Below are positions 26,003 to 35,183 of a stretch of DNA of 64,000 nt, piece by piece (position 1 is the first letter of the stretch; every line of letters starts with the position of its first letter). The notes below the pieces were generated by a model, which saw only the letters and a list, made by a program, of their open reading frames with translations, ran no database searches and had not been told where the DNA came from. Made by a program: the position numbers and the translations under genes. Origin of the DNA: Clostridium thermobutyricum. Its GTDB lineage: Bacteria; Bacillota; Clostridia; Ch29. Location of the stretch: NCBI GenBank assembly GCA_016842005.1, contig JAENYD010000002.1:62001-126000 (forward strand). Reading direction: 5' to 3'.

Positions 26003-27376
26003 TTGGGACAGAAGAGACAGAACAACAGGCTGGGTACAGAACCCATAGTACCGTTATTGTTCAGACTGGCGGTACCTTCGATATTATCCATGTTTATTCA
26101 GTCACTCTACAATGTGGTTGACAGCATATTTGTGGCAAGGCTGAGTGAAGACGCCCTGGCGGGACTTTCCCTGGCCTTCCCCGTCCAGATGGTGCTGATA
26201 GCCATATCGGTGGGTACCGGTGTGGGAGCAAGCTCTTTGATATCCAGGCTTCTGGGGCAGGGAAGGGAGGAAAGGGCGTCCAATGCAGCGGAACACGTAC
26301 TGTTTATAGCAGTTTTTTACGGTTTGGTGGCAGGAGCTGCAGGCATGTTTTTTTCAAGGAGCATGATAGGCGCTTTCACAGACAATTCAGCACTGATAGA
26401 TTACGGTTCCCGCTACATAAAAATAATACTGGCAGGCTCCACAGCCCTTTTTATACCTATGATAGCCAACAATATTCTCCGGGGTGAGGGGAACACCTTC
26501 ATACCCATGGTTACCATGCTGATAGGGTCTGTCTTGAATATCATAATGGACCCCCTGCTTATATTCGGTCTGGGGCCTTTTCCCAGAATGGGGGTGGAGG
26601 GAGCTGCCCTGGCAACCGTATTATCCAGGATAATCAGCGGTGCTTTTATCATATATATGCTTTTCAAGGGGGAAAACCAGATCAGACTGCATCTGAAAAA
26701 TTTCCGGTTTGACCCCTCCATTGTAAAGGGCATTTATGAAGTGGGATTTCCCGCCATGACCATGCAGATACTGGCTTCGGTCATGATAGCGGGTCTGAAC
26801 CGTATACTGGACGGCTACAGCGCCACTGCCATTGCTGCCATGGGTATTTATTTCCGGCTGCAGTCCTTTGTCTTCATGCCGGTATTCGGGCTGAATCAGG
26901 GGTATATGCCCATAATCGGGTACAACTACGGGCACAATAACCCGGACAGAATGAAAAAGGCGATGAGGTTCGGCCTTATTATTGCATTTATTTTTACATT
27001 TACAGGCTTCCTGGTATTCCAGATATTTCCCACACAGCTTATCATGCTGTTCAACAGCAGTCCCCAGCTTTTATCCATAGGGAAGAATGCACTCACCAGG
27101 ATAAGCTTTGCCTTTCCCGTAATAGGCCCTGCCATAATAGGTTCGACAACCTTCCAGGCGGTGGGCATTGGCATACCCAGCCTGATACTGTCCTTTAACA
27201 GGCAGATTGTGCTGCTCCTGCCCCTGGCCTATATCCTGGGGAAAATCGGAGGACTGGACCTCCTGTGGTACGCATTCCCTGTAGCTGAATTGGTTTCTGC
27301 CGTCATCATGGTAGTCTGGCTCAGGAAGCTGCTCAGGAAACTGTTTGAGGATATGGAGGGCAGGGCACGGGAATAG
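26003..27376 (+). CDS. MATE-family multidrug efflux transporter
   Basis: A 457-residue, twelve-helix antiporter. The MATE pattern is clear in both halves: PLLFRLAVPSILSMFIQSLYNVVDSIFVA (residues ~17-45, split here by memory of family) and FPAMTMQILASVMIAGLN (~249-266), with GEGNTFIPMVTMLIGSVLNI at ~165-184. It exports cationic compounds against Na+ or H+. The start is TTG at 26003, supported by GGAGGA 7 bases upstream; the nearby ATG is out of frame. It stands alone. Confidence 0.92.
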   Translation: MGQKRQNNRLGTEPIVPLLFRLAVPSILSMFIQSLYNVVDSIFVARLSEDALAGLSLAFPVQMVLIAISVGTGVGASSLISRLLGQGREERASNAAEHVLFIAVFYGLVAGAAGMFFSRSMIGAFTDNSALIDYGSRYIKIILAGSTALFIPMIANNILRGEGNTFIPMVTMLIGSVLNIIMDPLLIFGLGPFPRMGVEGAALATVLSRIISGAFIIYMLFKGENQIRLHLKNFRFDPSIVKGIYEVGFPAMTMQILASVMIAGLNRILDGYSATAIAAMGIYFRLQSFVFMPVFGLNQGYMPIIGYNYGHNNPDRMKKAMRFGLIIAFIFTFTGFLVFQIFPTQLIMLFNSSPQLLSIGKNALTRISFAFPVIGPAIIGSTTFQAVGIGIPSLILSFNRQIVLLLPLAYILGKIGGLDLLWYAFPVAELVSAVIMVVWLRKLLRKLFEDMEGRARE

Positions 27377-27627
27377 CCGGTGTCCGGCTTGAATTATTCA
27401 CTTATCTCTTCTCACCTTCGTACCCTGCAGCGAGATGGTGGGCAACATTGCCGGTGAAAAGCTATACCATTTAAGCAGACCCTCGAGGCCCGTCCCTTTT
27501 ATTACACAACTTAGATGGGAAGCTGTTTTAGAATCATATGTACATTGGTCCCTGTTATCATAGGTCAAACAAGGTAGTAGCCTGAAAGGGCGGGAAGTAT
27601 GATAAGAGTCAGGAAGGGACTGTTATC

Positions 27628-28044
27628 TCAACTGATAAATTTGTTTATTTTCGCTGTATATTTTTTATAGGTGCTGATAAATTTAGAAATGTTTTCATAA
27701 ATGATTCTGTTGTCTATTTTTTCGTACTCATGAATTAACCTGTTTCTGATTCCTGTTGTAGGAGCAATAGAGTATGCAAAATCCTCATCCAATACCTCAA
27801 GTTCAATAAGGTCAATAAAAGAATTGTAATAATCACTGGCCGGCTGCTTGCCCAGAGAAGAAAGCAGAATATTATTTATATCCAGAGCCAAGTCCACCAT
27901 TAATTGAATTAATCTCTCAGTTGAATATCTAATCATAATATTTTTCTGATACTCTTCGAAGGAATAATGGGATAGATTATCCAGCTCTTCCAGATGGGAC
28001 AATAATTTTATAAGCTTCTCTCTGATAATTTCAGTTTTAACCAT
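27628..28044 (-). CDS. hepT: HepT-like toxin (DUF86/HEPN domain RNase)
   Basis: A 138-residue HEPN-domain protein. The RNase motif RX4HXY is present as R100-N-R-L-I-H105-E-Y107. HepT is the toxin of the HepT/MntA type VII toxin-antitoxin systems and cleaves RNA (tRNA in studied cases). ATG at 28044 is chosen because AAAGGA lies 8 bases upstream; an ATG at 28053 is too close to it. It follows mntA by 12 bases on the same strand. An IS30 fragment nearby marks this as an accessory region. Confidence 0.88.
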   Translation of the reverse strand: MVKTEIIREKLIKLLSHLEELDNLSHYSFEEYQKNIMIRYSTERLIQLMVDLALDINNILLSSLGKQPASDYYNSFIDLIELEVLDEDFAYSIAPTTGIRNRLIHEYEKIDNRIIYENISKFISTYKKYTAKINKFIS

Positions 28045-28056
28045 AATGCACATCCT

Positions 28057-28443
28057 TTATTGAGCGAATTCATTGATTTTTTGATTCAGATATTCTTTCC
28101 GCTTGTCTCTAAGGTGTTTTGTATCTGCGTATCTGGCGGAAGCAAGGAGTTTAAATTTTAAAAAAGAATCATTTTCTTCATAAACCGGTTTTCCGGTACA
28201 TGCGACCTCGTACATAAGGAGAGGGTTAGCCTTTTTCAAGTCAATCAGATGGAGATTATCCTTTCCAAAGTGGGTGATGAAGTCGGTCAATAACTCATCC
28301 GTATCTTCAAGAGTTAAAGTTTTTGATGGATAAAAGGCAATATCAATATCGCTGTTTTTGCCGAATCTTTTTGTTCCGAAAGAACCGAAGATTATGATGA
28401 GTTTTATTTTGTATTTTTCAGCTATATAGTTAAGGCTCATCAT
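28057..28443 (-). CDS. mntA: MntA-like nucleotidyltransferase antitoxin
   Basis: A 128-residue minimal nucleotidyltransferase with the motif GSX10DXD: G20-S21 and D32, D34 in GSFGTKRFGKNSDID. MntA antitoxins inactivate HepT by attaching AMP residues to its catalytic tyrosine (Y107 in the adjacent HepT would be the target). The ATG at 28443 follows AGAGGTG. The order antitoxin-toxin and tight spacing match known pairs. Confidence 0.88.
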   Translation of the reverse strand: MMSLNYIAEKYKIKLIIIFGSFGTKRFGKNSDIDIAFYPSKTLTLEDTDELLTDFITHFGKDNLHLIDLKKANPLLMYEVACTGKPVYEENDSFLKFKLLASARYADTKHLRDKRKEYLNQKINEFAQ

Positions 28444-28581
28444 TCTAGCACCTCTTTTTCTCTTACAAGGATTGTACCATAAACTAGCATTATTTTCTAT
28501 TACTTTCAGTTAAGAAAAAATGGTTCATTGTAAAATGAAACGCAACAGGACAAAAAAGTAGAACCACAGCGAGAAACCTAG

Positions 28582-29022
<441 letters not shown>

Positions 29023-29058
29023 GTTCGGAACTCCTTTTAATTTTTTATTAAAAAAATA

Positions 29059-29106
29059 TTGACAAGGACAGGGTTAATGCATTATAATAGAAATGTAATA
29101 ATTACA
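29059..29106 (+). promoter_or_regulatory. Promoter and PerR-type operator of the perR-rubrerythrin operon
   Basis: TTGACA (29059-29064) and TATAAT (29083-29088) are 18 bases apart. The dyad TGTAATAATTACA (29094-29106) overlies the expected transcription start and resembles a Fur/PerR box in its AT-rich 6-1-6 form. Autoregulation by the downstream gene is inferred. Confidence 0.75.
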
Positions 29107-29176
29107 AATATAAAAATATTATAAAATTGTAACACTGGCAAAAGATTTCCCTGGAAAAGGAGGGAGGTTTATTAAA

Positions 29177-29593
29177 CTGTCTAAGGAAAATATAGCCGAG
29201 CATCTGTCCGGGCACGGAATAAAACCGTCCTATCCAAGGATAAGGATTTTGGAGTATCTGGTAACAAAACGCAGCCATCCTACCGCGGATGAAATATACA
29301 GCAGTCTGGTCAAGGAAATGCCTACACTGTCCAGGACAACGGTGTACAATACGTTAAATATTCTCATAGGAGCCAATATTGTAAGAGTTGTGACGATTGA
29401 GGAACATGAGGCGAGATACGATGCGGACATCACCGACCACGGACATTTTAAATGCGAACGATGCGGCACCATTTATGATTTCCGCATTGATACCGATGCT
29501 ATAAGAACAGAAGAACTGAAAAACTTTAAGATCAATGAGAAGGATGTGTATTACAGGGGCATTTGTGCAAAATGTCTCGGCAATATAGAATAA
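29177..29593 (+). CDS. perR: Fur-family regulator, PerR-like, with probable CTG start
   Basis: A 138-residue Fur-family protein: winged helix (HGIKPSYPRIRILEYLVTKR, then SHPTADEIYSSL and LSRTTVYNTLNIL), dimer domain with metal ligands (HEARYDADITDHGHFKCERCG) and a structural zinc site CERC / CAKC. The family N-terminus (SKENIAEHLSGHGIKP) begins right after CTG at 29177, 9 bases after GGGAGG; there is no ATG, GTG or TTG in frame before 29249, and a start at 29249 would remove the first helices. CTG (or ATT at 29171) is therefore the probable start. Co-transcription with rubrerythrin supports a peroxide-response role. Confidence 0.85.
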   Translation: MSKENIAEHLSGHGIKPSYPRIRILEYLVTKRSHPTADEIYSSLVKEMPTLSRTTVYNTLNILIGANIVRVVTIEEHEARYDADITDHGHFKCERCGTIYDFRIDTDAIRTEELKNFKINEKDVYYRGICAKCLGNIE

Positions 29594-29617
29594 TAAAATT
29601 TGAGATGGAGGGATATT

Positions 29618-30202
29618 ATGAAATCATTAAAGGGGACAAAAACTGCAGAGAACTTGATGAAGGCATTTGCCGGAGAATCCCAGGCAAGAAACAGGTATAC
29701 CTACTATGCATCCACGGCCAGAAAAGAAGGATATGTGCAGATATCCAATATATTTATGGAAACAGCGGAAAATGAAAAGGAGCATGCAAAGAGATTTTTC
29801 AAGTTTCTGAATGAAAGCCTTAAAGGGGAAGCTGTAGAGATAAACGCAGCATACCCTGTTTCCCTGGGAGATACCAGGTCAAACCTTCTGGCAGCAGCCA
29901 ATGGGGAGAACGAAGAATGGTCGGACCTGTATCCTGAGTTTGCAAAGGTAGCCGATGAAGAGGGTTTTCCTGATGTAGCTGTGGTCTTCAGGAAAATTGC
30001 AGAAGTGGAAAAACATCACGAAGAAAGATACAGGAAGCTGCTGGACAACCTGGAAAATGGTTCGGTGTTCAAGAAAGCTGGCACCGTTAAATGGAAGTGT
30101 AACAATTGCGGATACATTCATGAAGGAGAGAGCGCTCCGGAATCATGCCCTGCATGCGCACACCCCCAGAGTTATTTTGAGGTGCTTGTAGAAGCATATT
30201 GA
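29618..30202 (+). CDS. rbr: Rubrerythrin
   Basis: A 194-residue diiron/rubredoxin protein that reduces hydrogen peroxide in anaerobes. The four-helix ferritin-like domain (residues ~1-140) carries iron ligands in [32 protein letters not shown] and [11 protein letters not shown]. The C-terminal rubredoxin-like domain has CNNCGY and CPAC (~158-177). The ATG at 29618 follows TGGAGGG, 24 bases after perR. Confidence 0.95.
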   Translation: MKSLKGTKTAENLMKAFAGESQARNRYTYYASTARKEGYVQISNIFMETAENEKEHAKRFFKFLNESLKGEAVEINAAYPVSLGDTRSNLLAAANGENEEWSDLYPEFAKVADEEGFPDVAVVFRKIAEVEKHHEERYRKLLDNLENGSVFKKAGTVKWKCNNCGYIHEGESAPESCPACAHPQSYFEVLVEAY

Positions 30203-30230
30203 TGTTCCGGGTATTAATATCACAGATAGA

Positions 30231-30432
30231 CAGGATTATCGGTTTTGGGTGGGGGTTTAACCCCGTCTGAAGCATAGAAACCGTTATCCATGAGCGTAGC
30301 ACCGCTTATCTGCAGCCGAGGACATTCCGATGGGGACATTCCTGTCCACAGAGGGATACCGGGGCTTCAGCAGGTGTGTCCCCTGACCTCTGACAGGAGG
30401 GGAGTATCAAGGGCTGTAGCCATAGGATAAAG
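30231..30432 (+). repeat. Dispersed palindromic repeat, copy R4 with apical B segment (plus orientation)
   Basis: Left end GACAGGATTATCGG, hairpin GGGTGGGGGTTTAACCCC, then AAACCGTTATCC and GCGTAGCACCGCTTATC. The B segment follows in inverted form (30325-30390), bounded by GGGGACATTCC and GTGTCCCC. The right arm is GGAGTATCAAGGGCTGTAGC and CATAGGATAAAG. It fills most of the 425-base gap after rubrerythrin. Confidence 0.8.
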
Positions 30433-30477
30433 GCTGGCTAAAAAGGTAAAAATACAATATGACATAATATCAGGGTG

Positions 30478-30513
30478 AAAGGATACAGCTTAGGGGTTGT
30501 ATCCTTTAGCTTT
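30478..30513 (+). terminator. Intrinsic terminator
   Basis: AAAGGATACA (30478-30487) pairs with TGTATCCTTT (30498-30507), followed by AGCTTTTT. It is the likely end of the perR-rbr transcript, beyond repeat R4. Confidence 0.7.
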
Positions 30514-30628
30514 TTGCCCTTAAAGCTAATATCGCTTATTCCTGTTCAACTGGCACATATCTGGGACATTATCATATACCGCTGAATACACTATAGAAGA
30601 GAGACCAATATGCGGGCGGGGTGATTAA

Positions 30629-31237
30629 GTGAATGGAATACAACTGCCGGTCAGTATAAGGACCATGAGGCTCTTCTGGCCCAATCTGAATGTTTATTAT
30701 CCGGCGGTATATGGTTTGAAGAATGCTATGGTGCAGCAAAAGATAAACACCGATATACTGGATCAGACAGACAGATTAATCAGGGACCAGGGGTATTACC
30801 AGAACCCCATGACCCAGATTACCGGCTATTATGAGATCAAAACCAACGAGAGAAACATACTCAGCCTTACCCAGACAAACTATGCCTTTTCCGGAGGGGC
30901 TCACGGATTAACCATAATGAAGTCCCTGACTTTTGACGTGACATCCGGCAAATCCTATCAACTGAAAGAACTGTTCAGGGATGGCAGCGATTATGTCAGG
31001 ATACTGTCGGAGATAGTGGGGGCACAGATCAGGAAGAGGGATTTACCCCTTCTGGAAGAGTATACGGGGATAAGGCCCGACCAGGATTATTATATAGCCG
31101 ACAAATGTCTTGTCCTGTATTACCAGCTGTACCAACTGCTTCCCTATGTTTTCGGATTCCCTTACTTTCCCATATCCGTATATGAGATAGAGGATATTAT
31201 TGACGAGGACGGACCGCTGGGAAGGATGGTATGGTAA
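30629..31237 (+). CDS. DUF3298/DUF4163-like protein
   Basis: A 202-residue protein without a signal peptide. The stretch NYAFSGGAHGLTIMKSLTFD, then TSGKSYQLKELFRDGSDY, is typical of DUF3298 (RsiV-like) domains, and the C-terminus ends with PYFPISVYEIEDIIDEDGP. Such domains occur in secreted or anti-sigma proteins; here the lack of an export signal makes it unusual. Start is GTG at 30629 after GGGGTGA. Role unknown. Confidence 0.75.
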   Translation: MNGIQLPVSIRTMRLFWPNLNVYYPAVYGLKNAMVQQKINTDILDQTDRLIRDQGYYQNPMTQITGYYEIKTNERNILSLTQTNYAFSGGAHGLTIMKSLTFDVTSGKSYQLKELFRDGSDYVRILSEIVGAQIRKRDLPLLEEYTGIRPDQDYYIADKCLVLYYQLYQLLPYVFGFPYFPISVYEIEDIIDEDGPLGRMVW

Positions 31238-31261
31238 AAGAATACAATACTGAGATTGAAT

Positions 31262-31285
31262 ATCCCTGTCCAGGGGATTTTTTTT
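31262..31285 (+). terminator. Probable intrinsic terminator
   Basis: A short stem ATCCC (31262-31266) with GGGAT (31274-31278), followed by a run of eight T's, lies 25 bases after the DUF3298-like gene. Confidence 0.55.
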
Positions 31286-31452
31286 GATATTCCTTATTGT
31301 TTTTACCCCTGTATTGGCATATCCTAAATATGTAACCGGCGGGGAACAGTCCCTGACAGAGGGATAATTAGCGCTGGCGGGATATACCGGGCGGCAAGGG
31401 AGACAAACCAAATGTCCGCATGTCCGGGATATTAGCAGAGAGGAGAAACAGT

Positions 31453-31983
31453 ATGCCTTATACTGTTGTACTGTTGTTTGATGAAGAAACCGAGAAATAC
31501 ATATACGGGATTTGGGACCATTTGAACCGTACGGGGCTTAACAAATACATGCTGGACTCCGGCGGGAAGCCCCATATTACCCTGGCTATATATGATACGG
31601 TTGATTACAGCCGGTTCAGAGAAAGGGTTGAGCGTTTTTTTGAAGATATGAGGAGTTTTCCCCTCAGGTTTTCTTCTGTCGGCATGTTTCCGGGAGGGCA
31701 GAGTACGGTTTTCATTGCACCTACAGTTACCGGTCACCTGCTGGATGTGCATAACCGGTTCCATCACGCTTTGAAAGATTACGCCCATCTTGCATGGGAG
31801 CATTACAGGCCAGGGGTATGGGTACCCCACTGCACCATTTCCATGGATACCGATTATGAAACTGCCATAGAAATATTGAAGTTGTTCAATGGAAGGTTCC
31901 GGGGAATGACAGCGCAGGTCATTGCTGCTGCTATCGTTAAATTCAGACCTATAGAGTACATGCTGCATATGAAACTGGAATGA
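31453..31983 (+). CDS. 2H phosphoesterase / 2'-5' RNA ligase family protein
   Basis: A 176-residue protein with the two His-x-Thr motifs of the 2H phosphoesterase superfamily: PHITLAIY (residues ~37-44) and PHCTISMD (~121-128). Related proteins open or form 2',5'- or cyclic phosphodiester bonds in RNA or nucleotides. The ATG at 31453 follows GAGAGGAG. No partner is evident in the neighbourhood. Confidence 0.85.
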   Translation: MPYTVVLLFDEETEKYIYGIWDHLNRTGLNKYMLDSGGKPHITLAIYDTVDYSRFRERVERFFEDMRSFPLRFSSVGMFPGGQSTVFIAPTVTGHLLDVHNRFHHALKDYAHLAWEHYRPGVWVPHCTISMDTDYETAIEILKLFNGRFRGMTAQVIAAAIVKFRPIEYMLHMKLE

Positions 31984-32051
31984 TGACAGTAAGCTAAAGG
32001 ATGTATAAACTTTATTGAATGCCGTGAATAAAAAGCTCAGCAGATTAAGCG

Positions 32052-32104
32052 GGCATAACAACAACGCTGCTCCCCGGAGAAGAGAGTAGCGTTGTTGTTA
32101 TGCC
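32052..32104. terminator. Long bidirectional hairpin
   Basis: A perfect 17-bp stem (32052-32068 with 32088-32104) with a 19-base loop lies at the stop codon of the beta-propeller gene (minus) and 70 bases after the 2H phosphoesterase gene (plus). It probably terminates or stabilises both convergent transcripts. Confidence 0.7.
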
Positions 32105-33324
32105 TATTTGATTGTTTCGGACAGCATATACAGGCTGCCGTCATGGCTGCCGAACAGTACCTTGTTTTGATATACCGCTGCGGAAGAGTATATGTTTCCG
32201 CCTGTCTCAAATTCCCAGACTTTTTGTCCGGTATTACAGTCCACCCCGTAGAACCTCCCGTCCAGGCCGCCAAAGTATACCATACCGTTTGCCAGCGATG
32301 GAGAGGAATACACTGCATGCCTGCCGGTCCAGAACCTCCACTTTTGCTCGCCGGTGCCGGCGTCCAGGGCATACAGGTTCCCGTCGTAGGCCCCGAAGTA
32401 TACGGTGCCTTCTTCAATGGCGGGAGAAGACCACACCAGGGTGCCGGTTGTATTGAACTTCCATACCTCCCGGCCGGTTTCACAGTCTACAGCGTAAAAT
32501 ATGCCGTCCATACCGCCGAAATACGCCTTGCCGTCCCACAGGGCGGGGGATGAGTAGATGCTGTCCTTTGCCCTGAACTTCCATATCTCTTCGCCGGTTT
32601 TCCTGTCCAGGGCGTATAAATATCCGTCATAACTGCCGATATATACCTTATTTTGGTCCACCGCAGGGGATGATCCCACCATCTCTCCGGTATTAAAGCT
32701 CCATTTCTCGTCTCCTGTCGTGGTGTCCACAGCATAAACCATGCCGTCAAAGCTGCCAAAGTATGCCGTTCCATCCTCTATGGCAGGGGAGGATTCAATA
32801 CCCCCTGATGCGGTAAACCTCCATTTTTCCTCTCCTGTTGCGGCATCCAGGGCGTACAGGTTAGAGTTATGGGTGCCGAAGTATACTGTGCCGTCGGCTA
32901 CAGCAGGGGAGGAGCGCACCGCATTTTCCGCTTTGAATTTCCACTTTTCTTCTCCGGTCTCCAGGTCGGCTGCGTAAAGATATCCGTCCCTGCCGCCGAA
33001 GTATACTGTGTCATCGGCTACGGCAGGGGTGGAATAAATAAAGTCGCTGGTTTTGAATTTCCACTGCAGTTCCGGTTGCATGGCGATGCCCGGTGCATCA
33101 TATGTACCTGTTCTCCAGGTGTTCCCCCTGAACATTACCGGAGGACCGGATCCGCTTTGACCATTGGGTGCAGTATCGGCGGGTTGACCGTTGTCCTCCA
33201 TATCCTGACCTTCAGACGGCGTACCGGCAGTGCCCCTGTCGTCACCGTACCCGGAGCATCCTGCCGTAACGCCTATAAGGGATATAACCACAAGCAGCAG
33301 TATGATATATCTGGATCTGAGCAT
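32104..33324 (-). CDS. PQQ-like beta-propeller lipoprotein
   Basis: A 406-residue lipoprotein: signal peptide with lipobox VTAGC (Cys ~23), a low-complexity linker (~25-65), then seven to eight ~40-residue propeller blades of the form SSPAV-x-DGTVYFGS-x-DG-LYA-D-x-TGEEKW-F. These are the tryptophan-docking repeats seen in PQQ enzymes, BamB and related surface proteins. No PQQ-ligand set can be identified, so it is likely a structural or binding protein on the cell surface. The repeats make the DNA internally repetitive. Confidence 0.88.
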   Translation of the reverse strand: MLRSRYIILLLVVISLIGVTAGCSGYGDDRGTAGTPSEGQDMEDNGQPADTAPNGQSGSGPPVMFRGNTWRTGTYDAPGIAMQPELQWKFKTSDFIYSTPAVADDTVYFGGRDGYLYAADLETGEEKWKFKAENAVRSSPAVADGTVYFGTHNSNLYALDAATGEEKWRFTASGGIESSPAIEDGTAYFGSFDGMVYAVDTTTGDEKWSFNTGEMVGSSPAVDQNKVYIGSYDGYLYALDRKTGEEIWKFRAKDSIYSSPALWDGKAYFGGMDGIFYAVDCETGREVWKFNTTGTLVWSSPAIEEGTVYFGAYDGNLYALDAGTGEQKWRFWTGRHAVYSSPSLANGMVYFGGLDGRFYGVDCNTGQKVWEFETGGNIYSSAAVYQNKVLFGSHDGSLYMLSETIK

Positions 33325-33442
33325 TCTTACCGACCTCCCGGTTATCTTGTCCGTTTATTGAAGCTATCCGTATTATCATTTATATGACTAACTGGTTATT
33401 GTCAGAATATCTGTCTTTCCACTACCAATCCCTGGCTGTACT

Positions 33443-33880
33443 TTACCACCATGTAAAGTGTATCGTATCTTCTGTCGGGGTAACATTGACATTATAATCC
33501 GACCTGTCCGGTTCTATTGGATTCCCCCTGGCATCTACCGGATCAGTCACTTCCATCTGCCAGCGTTCCACCATCCGGTCCTTACCCTTCCGGCTTTCCA
33601 GGAATACCTCTTCTATCGTGTATTGAGGATTTGCCGGTCTCATCTCATGAAGAGCGGCGGATATACTTATCCTGTCGAGGGTTACGCTGCCGTGCAGTAT
33701 GCCGAAAAGGTTGTGGCTGAGACTCACCAGGTTGAAGTTGTACTTGTCACTGTTGCGTACCGTACCGTCTTCTTTCATGGATATATAGTAGTCAATTCTC
33801 AGGTCTCTGTCTGTTTTTATCTTCTCTTCCACCACCGCCACAGAGGTTTTGCTGTCTGCTTCCCTGGTTCGGACGGGAGT
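33443..33880 (-). pseudogene. Uncharacterised gene, probably 5'-truncated by repeat R5
   Basis: The frame is open from 33880 with no ATG; the first possible start is GTG at 33841 without a ribosome binding site, giving 132 residues. The protein is beta-rich and polar (LRIDYYISMKEDGTVRNSDK; HGSVTLDRISISAALHEMRP; ends EDTIHFTWW) and not recognised. Repeat copy R5 begins 11 bases upstream of the open frame, so the original 5' part was probably lost when the repeat arrived. It could also be a short intact gene with an unusual start. Confidence 0.45.
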
Positions 33881-33890
33881 TCGTTTTCAT

Positions 33891-34012
33891 ATTATCCGAT
33901 GACTAACTCTGCTAATACCCCGTTCTCTCAGACGGGAGACAAGCGGCGTTGCGTCCCCGAATAGCGGGTTCTAAGCTTCAGCCGGGATTAAAAGCCTGCC
34001 TGAAGCCAAGCA
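33891..34012 (-). repeat. Dispersed palindromic repeat, copy R5 (minus orientation)
   Basis: A nearly full copy in inverted form: ATTATCCGATGACTAA (right end), apical CCGTTCTCTCAGACGGGAG, CAAGCGGCGTTGCGTCCCC, then AAGCTTCAGCCGGGATTAAA and GCCTGCCTGAAGCCAAGCAT (left end). Arms pair as in the other copies. Confidence 0.8.
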
Positions 34013-34025
34013 TCCTTTTTACTTT

Positions 34026-34062
34026 TCCAAGCAGGCTACCCTGGGGTCTTAAACCAGAAAGC
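34026..34062. repeat. Inverted repeat downstream of R5
   Basis: CAAGCAGGCT pairs with AGCCTGCTTG around a loop. It may be a decayed second hairpin of the same repeat family or a terminator for the 34204-34678 operon. Confidence 0.4.
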
Positions 34063-34203
34063 CTGCTTGCTCTTGGAAGTAGGCGCAGGCTTTGGGTGAA
34101 GAATAATTGCCCCGTACTTTGTCTTGTCTGTTCTAGGGTTTGGGTTGGTAACATATTCCTGATATAATTAGACGCATGTTAAGCGTCCTTTGTTCCATGG
34201 GGT

Positions 34204-34299
34204 CTACATGCCCCTCAGGATGGTCATCAGGAGCATGGGCAGTACCAGCATAGCTGCCAGGAAGATAGCTATACTTCTGGCCACCGTTTTTTTATCCAT
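34204..34299 (-). CDS. 31-residue single-span membrane peptide
   Basis: ATG at 34299 with GGGAGAG upstream, encoding a short basic N-terminus (MDKKTVARS) and one hydrophobic helix (IAIFLAAMLVLPMLLMTIL) before RGM and stop. It lies 19 bases after an XRE regulator on the same strand. Size and layout recall small stress-associated membrane peptides such as Prli42 of Bacilli, but similarity is too weak to assign. Composition, ribosome binding site and position support it as a gene. Confidence 0.55.
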   Translation of the reverse strand: MDKKTVARSIAIFLAAMLVLPMLLMTILRGM

Positions 34300-34318
34300 A
34301 GGGCATCTCTCCCGTTCA

Positions 34319-34678
34319 TTATTTCTTCAGACTTCCGTCAGGGTTGTATTTCTGTCTTAAAAGCTGGATATATTCTTCAACCTTACTGATATCCTCCCGG
34401 CACAACCCCGATGTATCAAGGCAGCGATAATCGGAGGTCCTGTCCCGGAGGCCGTCTTTAACTACGTCAGCACGGCGGATATCGGTTCTTCCCAGCAGAT
34501 AATCCACCGATACATTGAAATAGTCTGCCAGTTTCAGTATCATTTCCGCATCCGGCATCCTCTTTTGGAGCTCATACTGGGACAATGCCTGGCTTGTTAT
34601 ATTGAAAATGCCTGCCAGTTCGGTCTGAGATATGTTTTTTTCTTTCCTCAGTTGTCTGAGCCGTTCTCCGAAGGACAT
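34319..34678 (-). CDS. XRE-family transcriptional regulator
   Basis: A 119-residue protein with a helix-turn-helix (FGERLRQLRKEKNISQTELA; IFNITSQALSQYELQKRMPD) at residues 3-60 and a ~55-residue C-terminal extension with two cysteines. MSFGERL at 34678 is the start that fits the family; the open frame upstream is hydrophobic and not coding-like. It is divergent from another small XRE gene (34933) across a 254-base gap that holds their promoters. Confidence 0.85.
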   Translation of the reverse strand: MSFGERLRQLRKEKNISQTELAGIFNITSQALSQYELQKRMPDAEMILKLADYFNVSVDYLLGRTDIRRADVVKDGLRDRTSDYRCLDTSGLCREDISKVEEYIQLLRQKYNPDGSLKK

Positions 34679-34932
34679 CCCGATTACCACCTGTAAACAG
34701 ACTGTTAATAATAATATAGCATTTAAGTGTGTATAGCTAAACGTTTTAAACGAAATGATTAGAATTATACAAAACACACCTTGAATTAAACATTATGTTT
34801 ATAGTATAATCAAATAAAGTTAGCATTATGCTCTATTATCCTGTTTTGTGCCGTGCTACCAGGGATGAGGGGGACTATATCTGAAGGCATTCAACAATTT
34901 GTTTGACATATCAGACCTGAAGGAGGTATTAT

Positions 34933-35169
34933 ATGGCTGGCAGTGTCAGGATTAAGAATCGTATACAGGAATACAGGGAGAGGCTGGGCATGGCCAGGGA
35001 CCAGCTGGCGGAAGAGCTTAATATATCCGACTGGTACCTGGGCAAGCTGGAGAGGCAGGAGTTTTCACCGGGCCTTGATATTATGATCAGGATATGCACC
35101 TATTTTGACAGGGAAGTGAATGAAGTGTTCTATATTGACAGAGGGGTGGAAGAAAGCCTGTTGGAATAG
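34933..35169 (+). CDS. Small XRE-family regulator
   Basis: A 78-residue single-domain helix-turn-helix protein (MARDQLAEELNISDWYLGKLE) followed by SPGLDIMIRICTYFDREVNEVFYID. The N-terminal RIKNRIQEYRERL is like the YozG-type regulator at 25562. The ATG at 34933 follows GAAGGAGGT. Target unknown; it may act on the divergent XRE promoter. Confidence 0.85.
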   Translation: MAGSVRIKNRIQEYRERLGMARDQLAEELNISDWYLGKLERQEFSPGLDIMIRICTYFDREVNEVFYIDRGVEESLLE

Positions 35170-35183
35170 TTTCCTCTTCAAGT

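Noticed and set aside
32104-33324. Regularly spaced repeats resembling a CRISPR or tandem repeat array
   Set aside because: They are propeller blades within one coding frame with varied spacing and no unique spacers.
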